Source: Carnegiea gigantea
Lineage: Eukaryota; Streptophyta; Magnoliopsida; Caryophyllales; Cactaceae
Direction of reading: 5' to 3'
DNA: 64,000 nucleotides
NCBI GenBank assembly: GCA_029747015.1
Contig: JAKOGI010000055.1
Location: forward strand, 248,001-312,000
Position 1 is the first letter of the stretch, and every line of letters starts with the position of its first letter. The position numbers and the translations under genes are program-made. The notes under the pieces were generated by a model. It searched no databases. It was not told the origin of the DNA and was given only the letters and a program-made list of their open reading frames with translations. Of this stretch, positions 10,767-21,346 are shown piece after piece.

Positions 10767-11970
10767 TGTTCTCCCTTTGTTCTTCATGCTCTCCTCTTTT
10801 GGTACTCAAAGCTCTCCTCAATACAAGTAACTCTCCTTCATCTACTTCCTCAATCACTTCTTCTTGTTCCTCCATGTAATACACACCTTCTCTTACTTCC
10901 TCCTCTTCTCCCTCTTCTTCTCTTCTCTCATCCCACTCGGCCAAGGTGATAACTCTCCTATTTGGACACTCCGAAGCAATGCGCCCAAGACCTTGACACT
11001 TGAAACATCTCCTTTGGTCATTTGGCTTAGGGTTGGGACGGTTTTGGGAAGGTGGAGTCTTTTGTGGAGCTTGGTTCTTTTGTGGTGGTGGGGGTGTAGT
11101 AACCGTGGGTTTGGGAGGTGGATAAGAGCTCCCCTTGTTGAAAGGTTGGCTCTTGCGAAAGGGTTTGGGAGGTTCTCTTTTGTAGAGCTTGGATTTCCTT
11201 TGTTGTTCAACTTTGTGGGCTAAGACACACACCTCATCAAAAGTGGTGTATTGTTGCAATTCCACCACATGGGCATACCTGGGATCTAACCCACCCAAAT
11301 ACCTCACTATGGTTTGTTCTTCGGGCTCCCTCAAATCACATTTGATTAACAATTTCTCAAATTCCCTAGTGTACTCCTCAACACTCAAGTTCCCTTGGGT
11401 AAGATTGTGAAGTTGGGAGTAGTTCTCTTGTAGGTAGGACGGGGGTAAGAAACGGGCTTTGAGTTTGGCTTTCATCTTTTCCCATGTTCGAATCTTTCCC
11501 TTCCCTTGCCTAACTCTCTTAGCACAAAGGTTGGACCACCAAAGAGAATCATATTTATGAAGTTTAAGGGCCACAAGTTTTACCTTATTTCCCTCGGAAA
11601 TCTCTTTGTAGTCAAAGATTCTCTCAACGGTTTGCATCCATTCCAAGAACTCATCGGGGTCTAGCTTCCCTTCAAATTCAGGAATCTCCACTCTAATGTC
11701 TCCTTGGTGAGAGGTTGTTCGCCTTCCTCTTCTTGATCTTCCATAAGCCTCCTCTTCACTTGACGAGCTCAAGTGTGGGGCTTCTCTTGCTTCCGACTCG
11801 GAGTCGGAGGAGTTATAAGATCGGGAACTTCTAATCTCCTTTCGTTTTTGCTTCAAGGAGTCTCCAAGTTGTTGCCTCAAATACTCGTTCTGACCTTTGA
11901 TCTCTTCATTTTGTAACCTCAAGGCCTCATAATTCCTCATGAGAGCCTCAAACTTTTCCTCTATGGTCAT
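10767..11970 (-). pseudogene. gag: CR3 gag (truncated by CR2 insertion)
   Basis: Gag of CR3 from ATG 11968-11970. It reads without a stop through the capsid-like region (LDPDEFLEWMQTVERIF, SLWWSNL), the CCHC knuckle (CFKCQGLGRIASEC; the conserved G-H histidine is replaced by Arg) and the acidic linker EEGEEEEVREG, to the CR2 insertion just before the protease. The His-to-Arg change in CCHC should weaken nucleic-acid binding. The remaining pol is at 3544-3742 and left of the window. Confidence 0.88.
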
Positions 11971-12020
11971 GCTAGTAGTGCTTGTGTTGAAACAAGGGGA
12001 AACCTCACGGCCTGAATGTG

Positions 12021-12262
12021 GCACGGGCGTGCTGTTAGGCACGGGGTGGCCGTGCTCTGGTTCTGGACGGGAGCGAAGTTGAGATGTGGCTGGGAAAGGG
12101 GTGGCACGGTCGTGCGACATGGCACGGGGTGATCGTGCTAAAGTACTGGGTGTGGATGGAAAAGGAAGTGTGGCTGGAATGTGAGGGTGGCACGGTCGTG
12201 CTCTTTGGCACGGGCTGACCGTGCCGATTTTCTGGATGGTAAAAAACCGTGGAGCACGGTTT
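12021..12262 (-). promoter_or_regulatory. CR3 leader cluster of GCACG palindromes
   Basis: Same arrangement as in CR2: repeated GCACGACCGTGC and GCACGG...CCGTGC pairs between PBS and gag ATG. Confidence 0.58.
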
Positions 12263-12338
12263 GGTGTTTTTGAGGGGGAATGTGTTTGGGGTGTTTGGAA
12301 GGGGGTTGGGCAGCAAGCTTAGGCCTAGGGAAGCCTTA

Positions 12339-12350
12339 GCTCTGATACCA
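12339..12350 (-). other. CR3 primer-binding site (tRNA-iMet)
   Basis: Coding-strand TGGTATCAGAGC, 4 nt from the 5' LTR end. Confidence 0.93.
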
Positions 12351-12354
12351 AATA

Positions 12355-13473
12355 TGATGTATCCTCAAGGGAAAGCCAAGAGGATGGGAAAATTGTAAGA
12401 AAAGTGCTAGAAGTTCAAGGCAACTTTGAAACCACAAACTCACCTTAGACTTGGATAAGCAACCGGAACTAACACCAACCTTGGATACAGAAACACCACC
12501 AAGGAAGATGTTAGGGCCCTTAACCACCCCTTGGATACAGAAACACCACCAAGAAGGAGTTAAGACTCTTGCTAGATCACCACTCAACCCGGCCAAAGGA
12601 AGAGATAAGCTAGAAGAGAGTTTGAGAGTTCAAAGGAGCAAAGCTCAACTTCATTCATACAATGCTTGAGTGGGTTGGCCGGCCAAGCCTTGGGGGGTAT
12701 TAATGCAAAACTTCCAAGTACAAACATAGGCCTTAGGTTGCACTACAAGCTAAACTAGGCAAAAATACAAAGATCAAATCAAAGCAAAAAGGGTAGATAC
12801 ATCCTCCACTTAACACCTCTTCAATGCTAATCTTGAGGATGATGTGTTAATCTTGGGATGAATGGAAGCTTCCTTGGCAGCTTGGTACTTCCCATAATGA
12901 TTCTTGCAAGTGGCTAAGCTTGGAGAAGAGCAAAACACCTCACTCCTCTCTCTCTTGTACCGGCTGGCCATGTACCGGGTAAAGGGATGTTTTTGTGCAA
13001 TGTTTTGGTGGATAATAGCTCCATATGTGTGTAATTTGGTTGAGTTTTTTTATGGCCATTTGATAATATTTTTAAAGTACTTTCAAGCCATAAAAGTTTC
13101 AACCCAAATAGAGGAGAAATAGTCCACCAAAACAGCTCTTAAATTCGGACAGTCCAGTTTCTTGCCAGAATGTAGTGTTTGACTTGGCTTGAGGTTTTGA
13201 GGTACCAAATGATCTCCAAATGACTTGCAAGAGGTCTTGATGGAAAGAGAACTTCTTGAACTTAAACTTAGGCTTCCTGCAACCCCATTTCAGCCTTGGG
13301 AAGGTTAGGAAATTAGGTGCACAAAACCGGGTTTGTGCACGCCTGAAATTCCAGTTTTGACAAAAAAATTCTCTTGTGTTCCTAGGCTGATTTCTTGCAC
13401 TTTGGACGTGGAACTTGGACTCTTTGGGCTTCCTTGTGGGCCATGGATCATGCTAGGGGATGGACCTCCATCA
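12355..13473 (-). repeat. CR3 5' LTR
   Basis: 1119 bp, TGATGTATCC to CCTCCATCA. Closer to the LTRs of CR1 and CR11 than to CR2. Hairpin module at 12479-12553. Confidence 0.94.
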
Positions 13474-15448
13474 GATAACCTCAGTCATAGGGGCCATAAT
13501 AGTGCTAAAGTTTCTAATGAACCGCCTATAGAAGGAGGCAAGCCCATGGAAACTTCGCACATCATGGATGCTCTTTGGGGTTAGCCAAGGCCGAATTGCT
13601 TCCACTTTACTCTCATCAACTTTGATGCCTTCACTTGTAACAATGTAACCAAGGAAGGTTACCTCATGAGTGAAAAATGTACACTTCTTGAGGTTACCAT
13701 AGAGCTTTTCCTTCTCTAGAACCTTCATGACTTGAGTGAGATGTTGAAGATGCTCTTCTTCATTCTTGCTATAGATGAGGATGTCATCAAAATACACCAC
13801 AACAAACTTTCCAATGAAAGGCGGAAACACTTGATTCATGAGCCGCATGAATGTACTTGGACCATTTGATAAACCGAATGGCATAACTAGCCACTCATAC
13901 AAGCCTCCTTTGGTCTTGAAGGCCGTCTTCCACTCATCTCCTTCTCTAATGCGGATTTGATAGTAACCACTTCTCAAGTCCACTTTAGAGAACACTCTAG
14001 AACTATATAACTCATCAAGCATGTCTTCAAGGCGGGGAATTGGATATCTATACTTGATGGTTATTTTGTTGATTGCCCGACTATCAACACACATGCGCAT
14101 ACTCCCGTCTTTCTTTGGCACAAGGAGGGCCGGAACTGCACAAGGGCTCAAGCTCTCTCTAATCAACCCCTTCACCATAAGCTCATCAACTTGCCTTTGG
14201 ATCTCCATGGTTTCTTTGGGGTTTGTTCGGTAAGCCGGTTTGTTTGGGAGGATGGAACCGGGTATAAGATCAATGTGGTGTTGGATGGTTCTTTGTGGAG
14301 GTAAGGCGAGGGGTATCTCTTCGGGAAAGACATGGTTAAAGCATTCAAGGAGGGAAAGGGCTAGGGGGTGTGATGGTGTGGGGGTTTCGAACTCTTCAAG
14401 GGTGGCTAGGATCCACTCCTTAAAGGCCTTGAATTCACAGTGAGAAGCCTTAAGGAGAGGCTCACTCACGGCCAAGAGCATGTCCGAGTGGTCATGGCTT
14501 GGTTGGGGCTTGCTTTTGTGGAGTTGGGAAGGGCTTAATGGGGCAAGGGTGATCTTCCTCCCATCCTTGTGGAAGGTGTAGGTATTCAAACAGCCATCAT
14601 GTATGACTTTCCGGTCAAACAACCAAGGTCTATCCAACAAGAGGTGACATGCATCCATGGGGATGATATCACACCACAACTCATCATAGTAATGCTTTCC
14701 AATTGAAAATGAGATCAAGCATCTTGAATTAACTTGCAACCCCTTACCTTGATTCAGCCATTGAATGTTGTAGGGGTGAGGATGAGCCAAAGCTTGAAGA
14801 CCAAGCTTCTCTACCATAGTCAATGATGCTACATTTGTACAACTCCCTCCATCAATGATGAGGGAACACACTTTGCCTTGAATGGCACATCTTGTATGAA
14901 AGATGCTCTCTTTTTGTTCTTCAAGTTCTCCTCTCTTAGTACTCAAGGCTCTCCTTAATACAAGTAGCTCTCCTTCATCCGCCTCTTCAACTACTTCCTC
15001 TTGTTCCTCCATGTAGTACATGCCTTCCCTTTCTTCCTCCTCTGCTCCCTCTTCTTCCCTCTTCTCATCCCACTCGGCCAAGGTAATAATCCTCCTATTT
15101 GGACACTCCGAAGCAATGTGCCCAAGACCTTGACACTTGAAACACCTTCTTTGGTCATTTGGCTTAGGATTGGGATGGTTTTGGGGTGGTGGACTTTTTT
15201 GTGGAGGTTGGTTCTTTTGTGAAGGTGAGGGTGCAGAAACCGTGGGCTTAGGAGGTGGATAAGAGCTCCCCTTGTTGAAAGGTTGGCTCTTGGGAAAGGG
15301 CTTGAGAGGTTCTCTTTTGTGGAGCTTGGATTTTCTTTGTTGTTCTACTTTGTGGGCTAGGACACACACCTCATCAAAAGTAGTATATTGTTGCAATTCT
15401 ACCACATGAGCAGATCTAGGATCCAACCCTCCCAAATATCTCACTATG
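13474..15448 (-). pseudogene. gag-pol: CR4 gag C-terminus, protease and RT fragment
   Basis: Open over about 657 codons: Gag end (GGLDPRSAHVVELQQYTTF), CCHC knuckle CFKCQGLGHIASEC, acidic linker, protease IIDGGSCTNVAS, a linker with the DACHLLLDRPW segment, and RT up to [21 protein letters not shown] including YFDD. It is truncated downstream by CR3 (13473/13474) inside RT and upstream by TG1 at EQTI-V. No internal stop is seen, so CR4 pol was broken mainly by insertion. Confidence 0.9.
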
Positions 15449-15537
15449 TGATGTAAGTCTCAAGGGTAGGAACAACCCAAGCCAACTGACAACAAGAATA
15501 CAACCAACCCAAGTGAAAAACTCACGGATCCAAGGAC

Positions 15538-15573
15538 GCACGGCCGTGCTTAAGGACATGGTATGACCGTGTC
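15538..15573 (-). promoter_or_regulatory. TG1 U5 palindromes
   Basis: Perfect 12-bp palindrome GCACGGCCGTGC (15538-15549) followed by an ACACGGT...ACCGTGT-like hairpin (one arm base changed here). The 5' LTR copy is at 30033-30068. About 90 nt from the LTR 3' end, hence in leader RNA. Confidence 0.62.
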
Positions 15574-15830
15574 AAAGTTCTGCCTAGCACGCCTAGATTT
15601 GTAACTCCTCACAGTTTGAGATGGATTTGTGTTTGCACTCAAAACTAAATCAAAGCAAGAAACCTTGGCCTTGATTGAGCTTGAAAAGAATATGAAAAGG
15701 AAAAGGAGACGTTGGGAATGAAGTTCACTGATTAGAACACGAAAAGAGAGAGCTTATGGTTTAAGGAATCCAAAAGCTAACTTCATGAACTTTAAGTGAA
15801 TTCAATGGATTTTGGATAGTTCTAAGCCTT

Positions 15831-15911
15831 GTGATTAGATAAGATACACCACTAATCACTTAGCTTAGGGCCCTTAACCTTTGATTAGGATAAGATACAC
15901 CGCCTAATCAA
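15831..15911 (-). promoter_or_regulatory. Conserved double-hairpin leader module (TG1)
   Basis: Stem GTGATTAG (15831-15838) with CTAATCAC (15852-15859), and stem TTGATTAGG (15881-15889) with CCTAATCAA (15903-15911). The loops are the complement of TGGTGTATCTTAT and CGGTGTATCTTAT. GGGCCC lies at 15868-15873. These are the longest stems in the window. Copy in the 5' LTR at about 30326-30406. Confidence 0.78.
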
Positions 15912-16054
15912 TGATTAAGACTTACTTGAACACCTCCTTAATCGGCCACAATTAAGGAAAAGCAAGTTAAGTGTTTAAACACAACCAAGACACAAAGTCT
16001 TTTCGGTTTTTTTGATTCACCACTTCATTCTTTTAAAAAAAGGGAAGCAAAGGC

Positions 16055-16063
16055 ATTTATAAA
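16055..16063 (-). promoter_or_regulatory. TATA-like box of TG1 3' LTR
   Basis: Coding-strand TTTATAAAT, about 145 nt upstream of the hairpin module. The same box is at 31667-31675 in the 5' LTR. Confidence 0.5.
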
Positions 16064-17071
16064 GCCCTTGGTTACATGAAAACAAGCTTTCCTTCTAGGC
16101 AAGGAAAGGTATTAAAACTAATCCTATGCTTAAGTATACGGTTTAAGCTTAAACATGCATAATCTGAAAGTTTAAGCTACAAAACACAAGATTTCTCTTT
16201 TAAACTTTTTCCTAAGCATTAAGAAACCTTGTTGACTCAATTTCCCTTCAAGGAAGGTAAGAGAGCACGGCTAGCCACCTCAAAAGACTGAAAAATGCAT
16301 GTGTGCCATGTCATGCTTGAGTGGTCGAATGAGAGCTTGCAAAATGGTGGTGTTTCACTTGCTCCATGTGTCTCTCTCACAAGTGGCTGGGTGGTGGTTT
16401 ATCAAGCAGCTCAAAATGACCTAGTTAGCAGTCTTCCACCTTAAGCAAACCCCTTGAAGGAGGAAAACTACTAGGCTAAGTAACCGAGTGTCAGTTAGCT
16501 GGTTTCTGCCTCAACTTGCAACGCATGCTTGACACTTCAAATGATGACTAATTGCTATGTTTCGTACATGGTTGGAAACCTCAAGATGTCTAGATTACCC
16601 TCCTTTTTGAATCATAGCAATTGGACGTCATTTGCCCCTTGAATCAGCCTGATTCCCAAAACCGTGCAGATTTGGACTCCAAAACAGCGCAGGTTTACTA
16701 ATTAGCTTAATTCACTAACCAATTGAACTCCAAATCTGGTAATTCCAATTGGAAATGAAAGCTAAGATCTTAAGATTTTCAGGGATGCAAAAATTGGACA
16801 CTTAAACCTCATGGAAGATTAAGAAATAGAATCTCCAAAACCGGGTAAAATCTGGATGTAAACTGTCTTCAGGGCAGTTTGACTTAAACATAGATTTTGG
16901 ATGAGCAAATGAACTCCAATTAGGCTGAAACTTATTTTATTAGAAACCTAACATCCTAGGGTTTATTAGAACACCAAAATCAAGGATTTAAGTCACCCCA
17001 AAATTAGGTGACCATAACCAGATTTCACGGTTAAGTGCAATTTGACCTGGCAGCATGGTGTATTTTAATGT

Positions 17072-17535
17072 TGATGTATCCTCAAGAAAAACCCAAGAGG
17101 ATAGGAACAAGGGTGGGATGAAAGCAATGGGAGGTAACAACAAGGAAACTTTGAATTCACAAACTCACCTTGAGCTGGGAAGGATAGAACCGGAACTAAC
17201 ACCTACCTTGGATACAGAAACACCACCAAGGTTTGATGTTAGGGCCCTTAACAACCTCTTGGATACAGAAACACCACCAAGAAGGAAGGTAAGACTCTTA
17301 CTAGATCACCACTCAACTTGGCCAAAAGATGAGATAAGCTAGAAGAGAGTTTGAGGATTCAAAGGAGCAAAGCTCAACTTTCATTCAATAAACAAGCTTC
17401 AGTGTGGCCGGCCAAGCCTTGGGGGGTATTAATACAAGCTTTTCAAGTACAAGCATAGGCCTTAGGTTGCACTACAAGCTAAACTAGGCAAAATTACAAG
17501 GATCAAATCAAAGCATAAATGGGTAGATGCATCCT
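17072..17535 (-). repeat. CR5 3' LTR, part 1
   Basis: Starts TGATGTATCCTCAAG and is interrupted by TG2. Hairpin module at 17216-17281. Confidence 0.93.
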
Positions 17536-18690
17536 TGATGTAGATGTGGGTGGTAAGTGAACCAAATCAAACTCCAACTCAAATAAGCCAAATTGGAAAG
17601 AGAAATGAAAGATGGATGAGATGGATGAAGAACTTCACTATACAAGAAAAAGGGATAGAACAAGATCTTGTAATTGAGATAATCCTTCACGGAGCCACTC
17701 AATGACTTGATCTTGGGCTAATTCTCTTGTCTTAACCAAGGAATCACTCCAATTGGAAAAGGAAGAGAACCTAGAACACCACTTGAATTTGCCAAATTCA
17801 AGATATAGAACTAGGAATTTAGTTGACACAAATGAGAATCACTCTCAAAGGTGCTTGTATTACTTTGGAAATCTCTTACAATGCTGAATGATTAGCTTCA
17901 CATGCCCCTCCCCTTTTATAGACTCAGCAAAAGACAATCAAAAGACTCAAATAACTCCTAACAATTAAAACTAGCTAATGAAAAGTCTAAGAAAAATGAA
18001 AAGACACATCATAAAAGGGGGTGGGGGAGGTTACAAGGAATATTCTAGGATTTTTGCAGCTGATTACATCAATCTAGAAGCATCTAAAACGTGCACAATA
18101 TCAGCCACACAAGTATATGTAACCGAAGACTCTTCATATTCCCAGCATTAATCCTTGCAACTGCCTCAACTTCAACAGAGCATAACTTCCAGAATACTCG
18201 GCCAAATCACGCGTTCTTGGGCTTGTTAGAAAGCCCTGGAAGTCTATTTTCCAGAATGGGCTCATTTGCTCAATTTGGATAAGCGGTTTGAAAGTTATGG
18301 CCCAAACAATGCACCTATCTCAGACTGGACTGGATCAGCATAACGTATCTTTGAGTGATATTTTGCCCAATCAAATGACGTCCAAATTAAACAAACTTGG
18401 GCTTATTTGAAAGCTGAAATCTTAAACTTCAAAACCATGTGGAGCCTCAAGTTGTGGGTCCACTTGAGCTTGTCCAAAAGTGGTCACAAAAAATCGGGTT
18501 CCGCAGGGATGAATTCAGCGCCAAATTTCTAGCAAAGCTTAACCTCTTTTTGACCTCTTCATAGTGTCGTGAGTCTTTGAACTCACTTAATAAGACCAAA
18601 TAAGCACACTTCCAAGCATGATCTTCTTTGACCCTTTTCTTCTTTGAAATTGGACTTGAATAAAAATGATGCATATGGAAATATGCATCA
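17536..18690 (-). repeat. TG2 3' LTR
   Basis: 1155 bp; encodes the last part of Gag (stop at 18447-18449). TATA box (coding strand TATAAAAGG) at 17912-17920. Confidence 0.95.
17912..17920 (-). promoter_or_regulatory. TATA box of TG2 3' LTR
   Basis: Coding-strand TATAAAAGG, a strong plant TATA match. The identical box is at 20561-20569 in the 5' LTR, where it would drive the element. Confidence 0.6.
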
Positions 18691-19970
18691 TACTCCCCGG
18701 GTTGTTTTGAGTTTGTCCTCAAACTGAAAGGGTTGGCAAGCTTCTCATGAAGGGAGGCATGCTTATGAAATGGGAGCTGTTGTAGGAAGTGGTCAAAGGG
18801 CATCACCTCTAGAGAGATATAGAAGAGGGTGAGGGGAGGATGATAAAACGGGTCATATCTGGTGAGGAGAAGAGGCGGAAGTGGGAAATCTTCTTTGGGG
18901 GCAAGGGTTTGGGAAGGATGAATGAGGGTTAAGGCTTGTCGGTCCTTTTGTGGTTTGAGGGGTTGGGAAGGTTGAATGGGGGTTAAGGTGAATTCTTCTT
19001 GGGTCAAGAGTTGCTCAACTTCTTCAATAACCCCACATGCCTCCAACTTGGGTGCTTGGAGTTCGGTAGGGCGTACTTCTTGAATCAAGAGTTGTTCAAA
19101 CTCTTCAGCAACCCTACATGGCTTCATCACTTCAAGGTCTTTAACTACATGCTCTTCAATTCTTGGGGTTATGCTCAAATTCACCTCATTATCTTCTTGG
19201 CACCCTTCTTGGGTGAAGGATTGCTCAATTTCTTGCACAATCTCTTCTTGCTTCAACTCGGATCTTTGGGCCTCAAGTTCAAAGGTCTCTTCATCACCAC
19301 AGTCACCAAAAACAAGAGGTAGGTCAACTAGGCTTGAAGCTTCCCCTCCTTGGATCTTTTCATCTTTGTTTGGCTTTTGAGAAACCTTCTCTAAGTGAAG
19401 TATTTCTTCTTTTTCAACCTTGAGTTCAATTTCTTCTTCAAGGCTTTCCTCCTGATCGTTCTCTTCTTTCACGGCTTTCCTTTCTTCCAAGGTAATGACC
19501 TCGTTATTTGGGCAATTCGTGGATAAGTGTCCAAGCCCTTGGCACTTGAGACACCTCCTAGGTTGTGGGGGAAAGATCATTTGTGGGGTTGGTTCTTTTT
19601 GTGGGGTGGAAGGGAATGAACCCGTGAGCTTAACGGAGATACTTTCTTCCATGGGCATGTAAGTGGATGGGTAAAAGGAACCCTTCAACTTACTACTCAA
19701 TTTCTTCCAAGTTCTCACCTTTTCTTTTCCTTTCTTTTTTCGCTCAAACTTATATTTATTCCACCACTGAAGTGCACAACCTCTCAATCTTGAAATAACC
19801 ACTTCGAACTTCTGTTGGTCATTAAGGATACAACAAGCAAAAACTCGTTCCACCTTAGATAACCAACCTGCGAACTCTTCCTTTTCGCCATGAAATTTTG
19901 GAATTGCAAAACAAGCATATCCAATATCAATAAGAGCTAGTTCTTTCTCCAAGTTCTTTGAAGACGGCAT
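18447..19970 (-). CDS. gag: TG2 Gag-like protein (non-autonomous element)
   Basis: Intact 507-residue Gag-related protein. The N-terminal capsid-like region has the retrotransposon Gag signature (IPKFHGEKEEFAGWLSKVER, RGCALQWWNKYKFERKKKG). A CCHC zinc knuckle follows (CLKCQGLGHLSTNC, about residue 140), then a long acidic Glu-rich region with repeated EEVEQLL-type segments, and a C-terminal tail (KKRVKEDHAWKCAYLVLLSEF) encoded inside the 3' LTR. No protease, RT, RNase H or integrase. Start ATG 19968-19970 is the first in frame after the PBS leader. The presumed role is RNA packaging or particle formation with enzymes from another element. The intact frame implies recent transposition or retained function. 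Confidence 0.88.
   Translation of the reverse strand: MPSSKNLEKELALIDIGYACFAIPKFHGEKEEFAGWLSKVERVFACCILNDQQKFEVVISRLRGCALQWWNKYKFERKKKGKEKVRTWKKLSSKLKGSFYPSTYMPMEESISVKLTGSFPSTPQKEPTPQMIFPPQPRRCLKCQGLGHLSTNCPNNEVITLEERKAVKEENDQEESLEEEIELKVEKEEILHLEKVSQKPNKDEKIQGGEASSLVDLPLVFGDCGDEETFELEAQRSELKQEEIVQEIEQSFTQEGCQEDNEVNLSITPRIEEHVVKDLEVMKPCRVAEEFEQLLIQEVRPTELQAPKLEACGVIEEVEQLLTQEEFTLTPIQPSQPLKPQKDRQALTLIHPSQTLAPKEDFPLPPLLLTRYDPFYHPPLTLFYISLEVMPFDHFLQQLPFHKHASLHEKLANPFSLRTNSKQPGEYDAYFHMHHFYSSPISKKKRVKEDHAWKCAYLVLLSEFKDSRHYEEVKKRLSFARNLALNSSLRNPIFCDHFWTSSSGPTT
18691..18704 (-). other. TG2 polypurine tract
   Basis: Coding-strand CAACCCGGGGAGTA directly before the 3' LTR; G-rich but less purine-pure than in CR copies. 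Confidence 0.55.
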
Positions 19971-20023
19971 GAAGGATGAGGTCTATCCAATATCGACTTG
20001 AAGATTTCTGGAAAAAGAATATG

Positions 20024-20059
20024 GCACGGTCGTGTGTTGTGGCACGGGGGCACCGTGCT
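20024..20059 (-). promoter_or_regulatory. TG2 leader GCACG palindromes
   Basis: Plus-strand GCACGGTCGTGT followed by GCACGG...CCGTGC, between PBS and gag ATG, matching clusters in CR leaders although the families otherwise differ. Confidence 0.58.
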
Positions 20060-20168
20060 GCTTCTCTGGTCTTCAAGACTCGGATTGCCGGTTTGTGCCT
20101 CTTTTGTTTTTTGTATTTTGGCTTTTTGGGATGTATGTGGGTGTGATGTGGGTCACTTAAGAACCTTG

Positions 20169-20180
20169 GCTCTGATACCA
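20169..20180 (-). other. TG2 primer-binding site (tRNA-iMet)
   Basis: Coding-strand TGGTATCAGAGC, extended by CAAGG; 2 nt from the 5' LTR end. Confidence 0.93.
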
Positions 20181-20182
20181 AT

Positions 20183-21341
20183 TGATGTAGATGTGGGGGG
20201 GGCAAGTGAACCAAATCAAACTCCAACTCAAATAAGCCAAATTGGAAAGAGAAATGAAAGATGGATGAGATGGATGAAGAACTTCACTACACAAGAAAAA
20301 GGGATAGAACAAGATCTTGTAATTGAGATAATCCTTCACGGAGCCACTCAATGACTTGATCTTGGGCTAATTCTCTTGTCTTACCAAGGAATCACTCCTA
20401 GTTGGAAAAGATAGAGAACCTAGAACACCACTTGAATGAGCCAAATTCAAGATATAGAACTAGGAATTTTTGAGACACAAATGAGAATCACTCTCAAAGG
20501 TGCTTGTATTACTTTGGAAATCTCTTACAATGCTGAATGATTAGCTTCACATGCCCCTCCCCTTTTATAGACTCAGCAAAAGACAATCAAAAGACTCAAA
20601 TAACTCCTAACAATTAAAACTAGCTAATGAAAAGTCTAAGAAAAATGAAAAGACACATCATAAAAGGGGGTGGGGGAGGTTACAAGGAATATTCTAGGAT
20701 TTTTGCAGCTGATTACATCAATCTAGAAGCATCTAAAACGTGCACAATATCAGCCACACAAATATATGTAACCTAAGACTCTTCATATTCCTAGCATTAA
20801 TCCTTGCAACTGCCTCAACTTCAACAGAGCATAACTTCCAGGAATATATTCTAATCACGCGTTCTTGTGGCTTGTTAGAAAGCCCTGGAGGTCTCATTGT
20901 TCCAGAATGGGCTCATTTGCTCAATTTGGATAAGCGGTTTGAAAGTTATGGCCCAAACAATGCACCTATCTCAGACTGGACTGGATCAGCATAACGTATC
21001 TTTGAGTGATATTTTGCCCAATCAAATGATGTCCAAATTAAACAAACTTGGGCTTATTTGAAAGCTGAAATCTTAAACTTCAAAAGCACATGGGCCCTCA
21101 AGTTGTGGGTCCACTTGAGCTTGTCCAAAAGTGGTCACAAAAAATCGGGTTCCGCAGGGATGAATTCGGCACCAAATTTCTAGCAAAGCTTAACCTCTTT
21201 TTGACCTCTCCATAGTGTCGTGAGTCTTTGAACTCACTTAATAAGACCAAATAAGCACACTTCCAAGCATGATCTTCTTTGACCCTTTTCTTCTTTGAAA
21301 TTGGAGTTGAATAAAAATGATGCATATGGAAATATGCATCA
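20183..21341 (-). repeat. TG2 5' LTR
   Basis: 1159 bp, TGATGTAGATG to ATATGCATCA. Differs from the 3' LTR by scattered substitutions and short indels. Confidence 0.95.
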
Positions 21342-21346
21342 ATCCT

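Larger units (their letters stand above)
3544..13473 (-). mobile_element. CR3: CRM-like element, split by CR2 and (outside) by CR1
   Basis: Minus-strand copy present as 3544-3742 (protease) and 10767-13473 (gag, leader, PBS, 5' LTR). CR2 occupies 3743-10766 with TSD TGTTC. The rest of CR3 (pol, 3' LTR) is left of the window because CR1 inserted at 3543/3544. The right flank GATAA (13474-13478) is the presumed TSD in CR4 RT. Confidence 0.9.
15449..17071 (-). repeat. TG1 3' LTR, part 1
   Basis: Starts TGATGTAAGTCTCAAGGG and is interrupted at 17071 by CR5. Its last 73 bp resume at 28230-28302. It contains the palindrome GCACGGCCGTGC, the hairpin module and a TATA-like box. Confidence 0.93.
17536..21341 (-). 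mobile_element. TG2: compact gag-only LTR retrotransposon, TSD ATCCT
   Basis: 3,806-bp minus-strand element with perfect TSD ATCCT (17531-17535, 21342-21346). LTRs 17536-18690 (1155 bp) and 20183-21341 (1159 bp); internal part 1,492 bp with one intact gag frame and no pol. Termini TGATG...GCATCA. PBS 20169-20180. The LTRs differ at few sites, and it is the innermost insertion, so one of the youngest here. SL1 is a solo LTR of the same family. Confidence 0.95.

Noticed and set aside
15831..15911. Hammerhead ribozyme or retrozyme as an explanation of the hairpins
   Set aside because: I find no CTGANGA plus GAAA core arrangement around the stems; the conserved part is the loop TGGTG..TTCTGTAT. 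Other ribozyme classes cannot be excluded without modelling.
17055..17342. Small ORFs crossing LTR starts (TG1/CR5 border)
   Set aside because: They span insertion junctions and LTR non-coding sequence, so they are chance frames.
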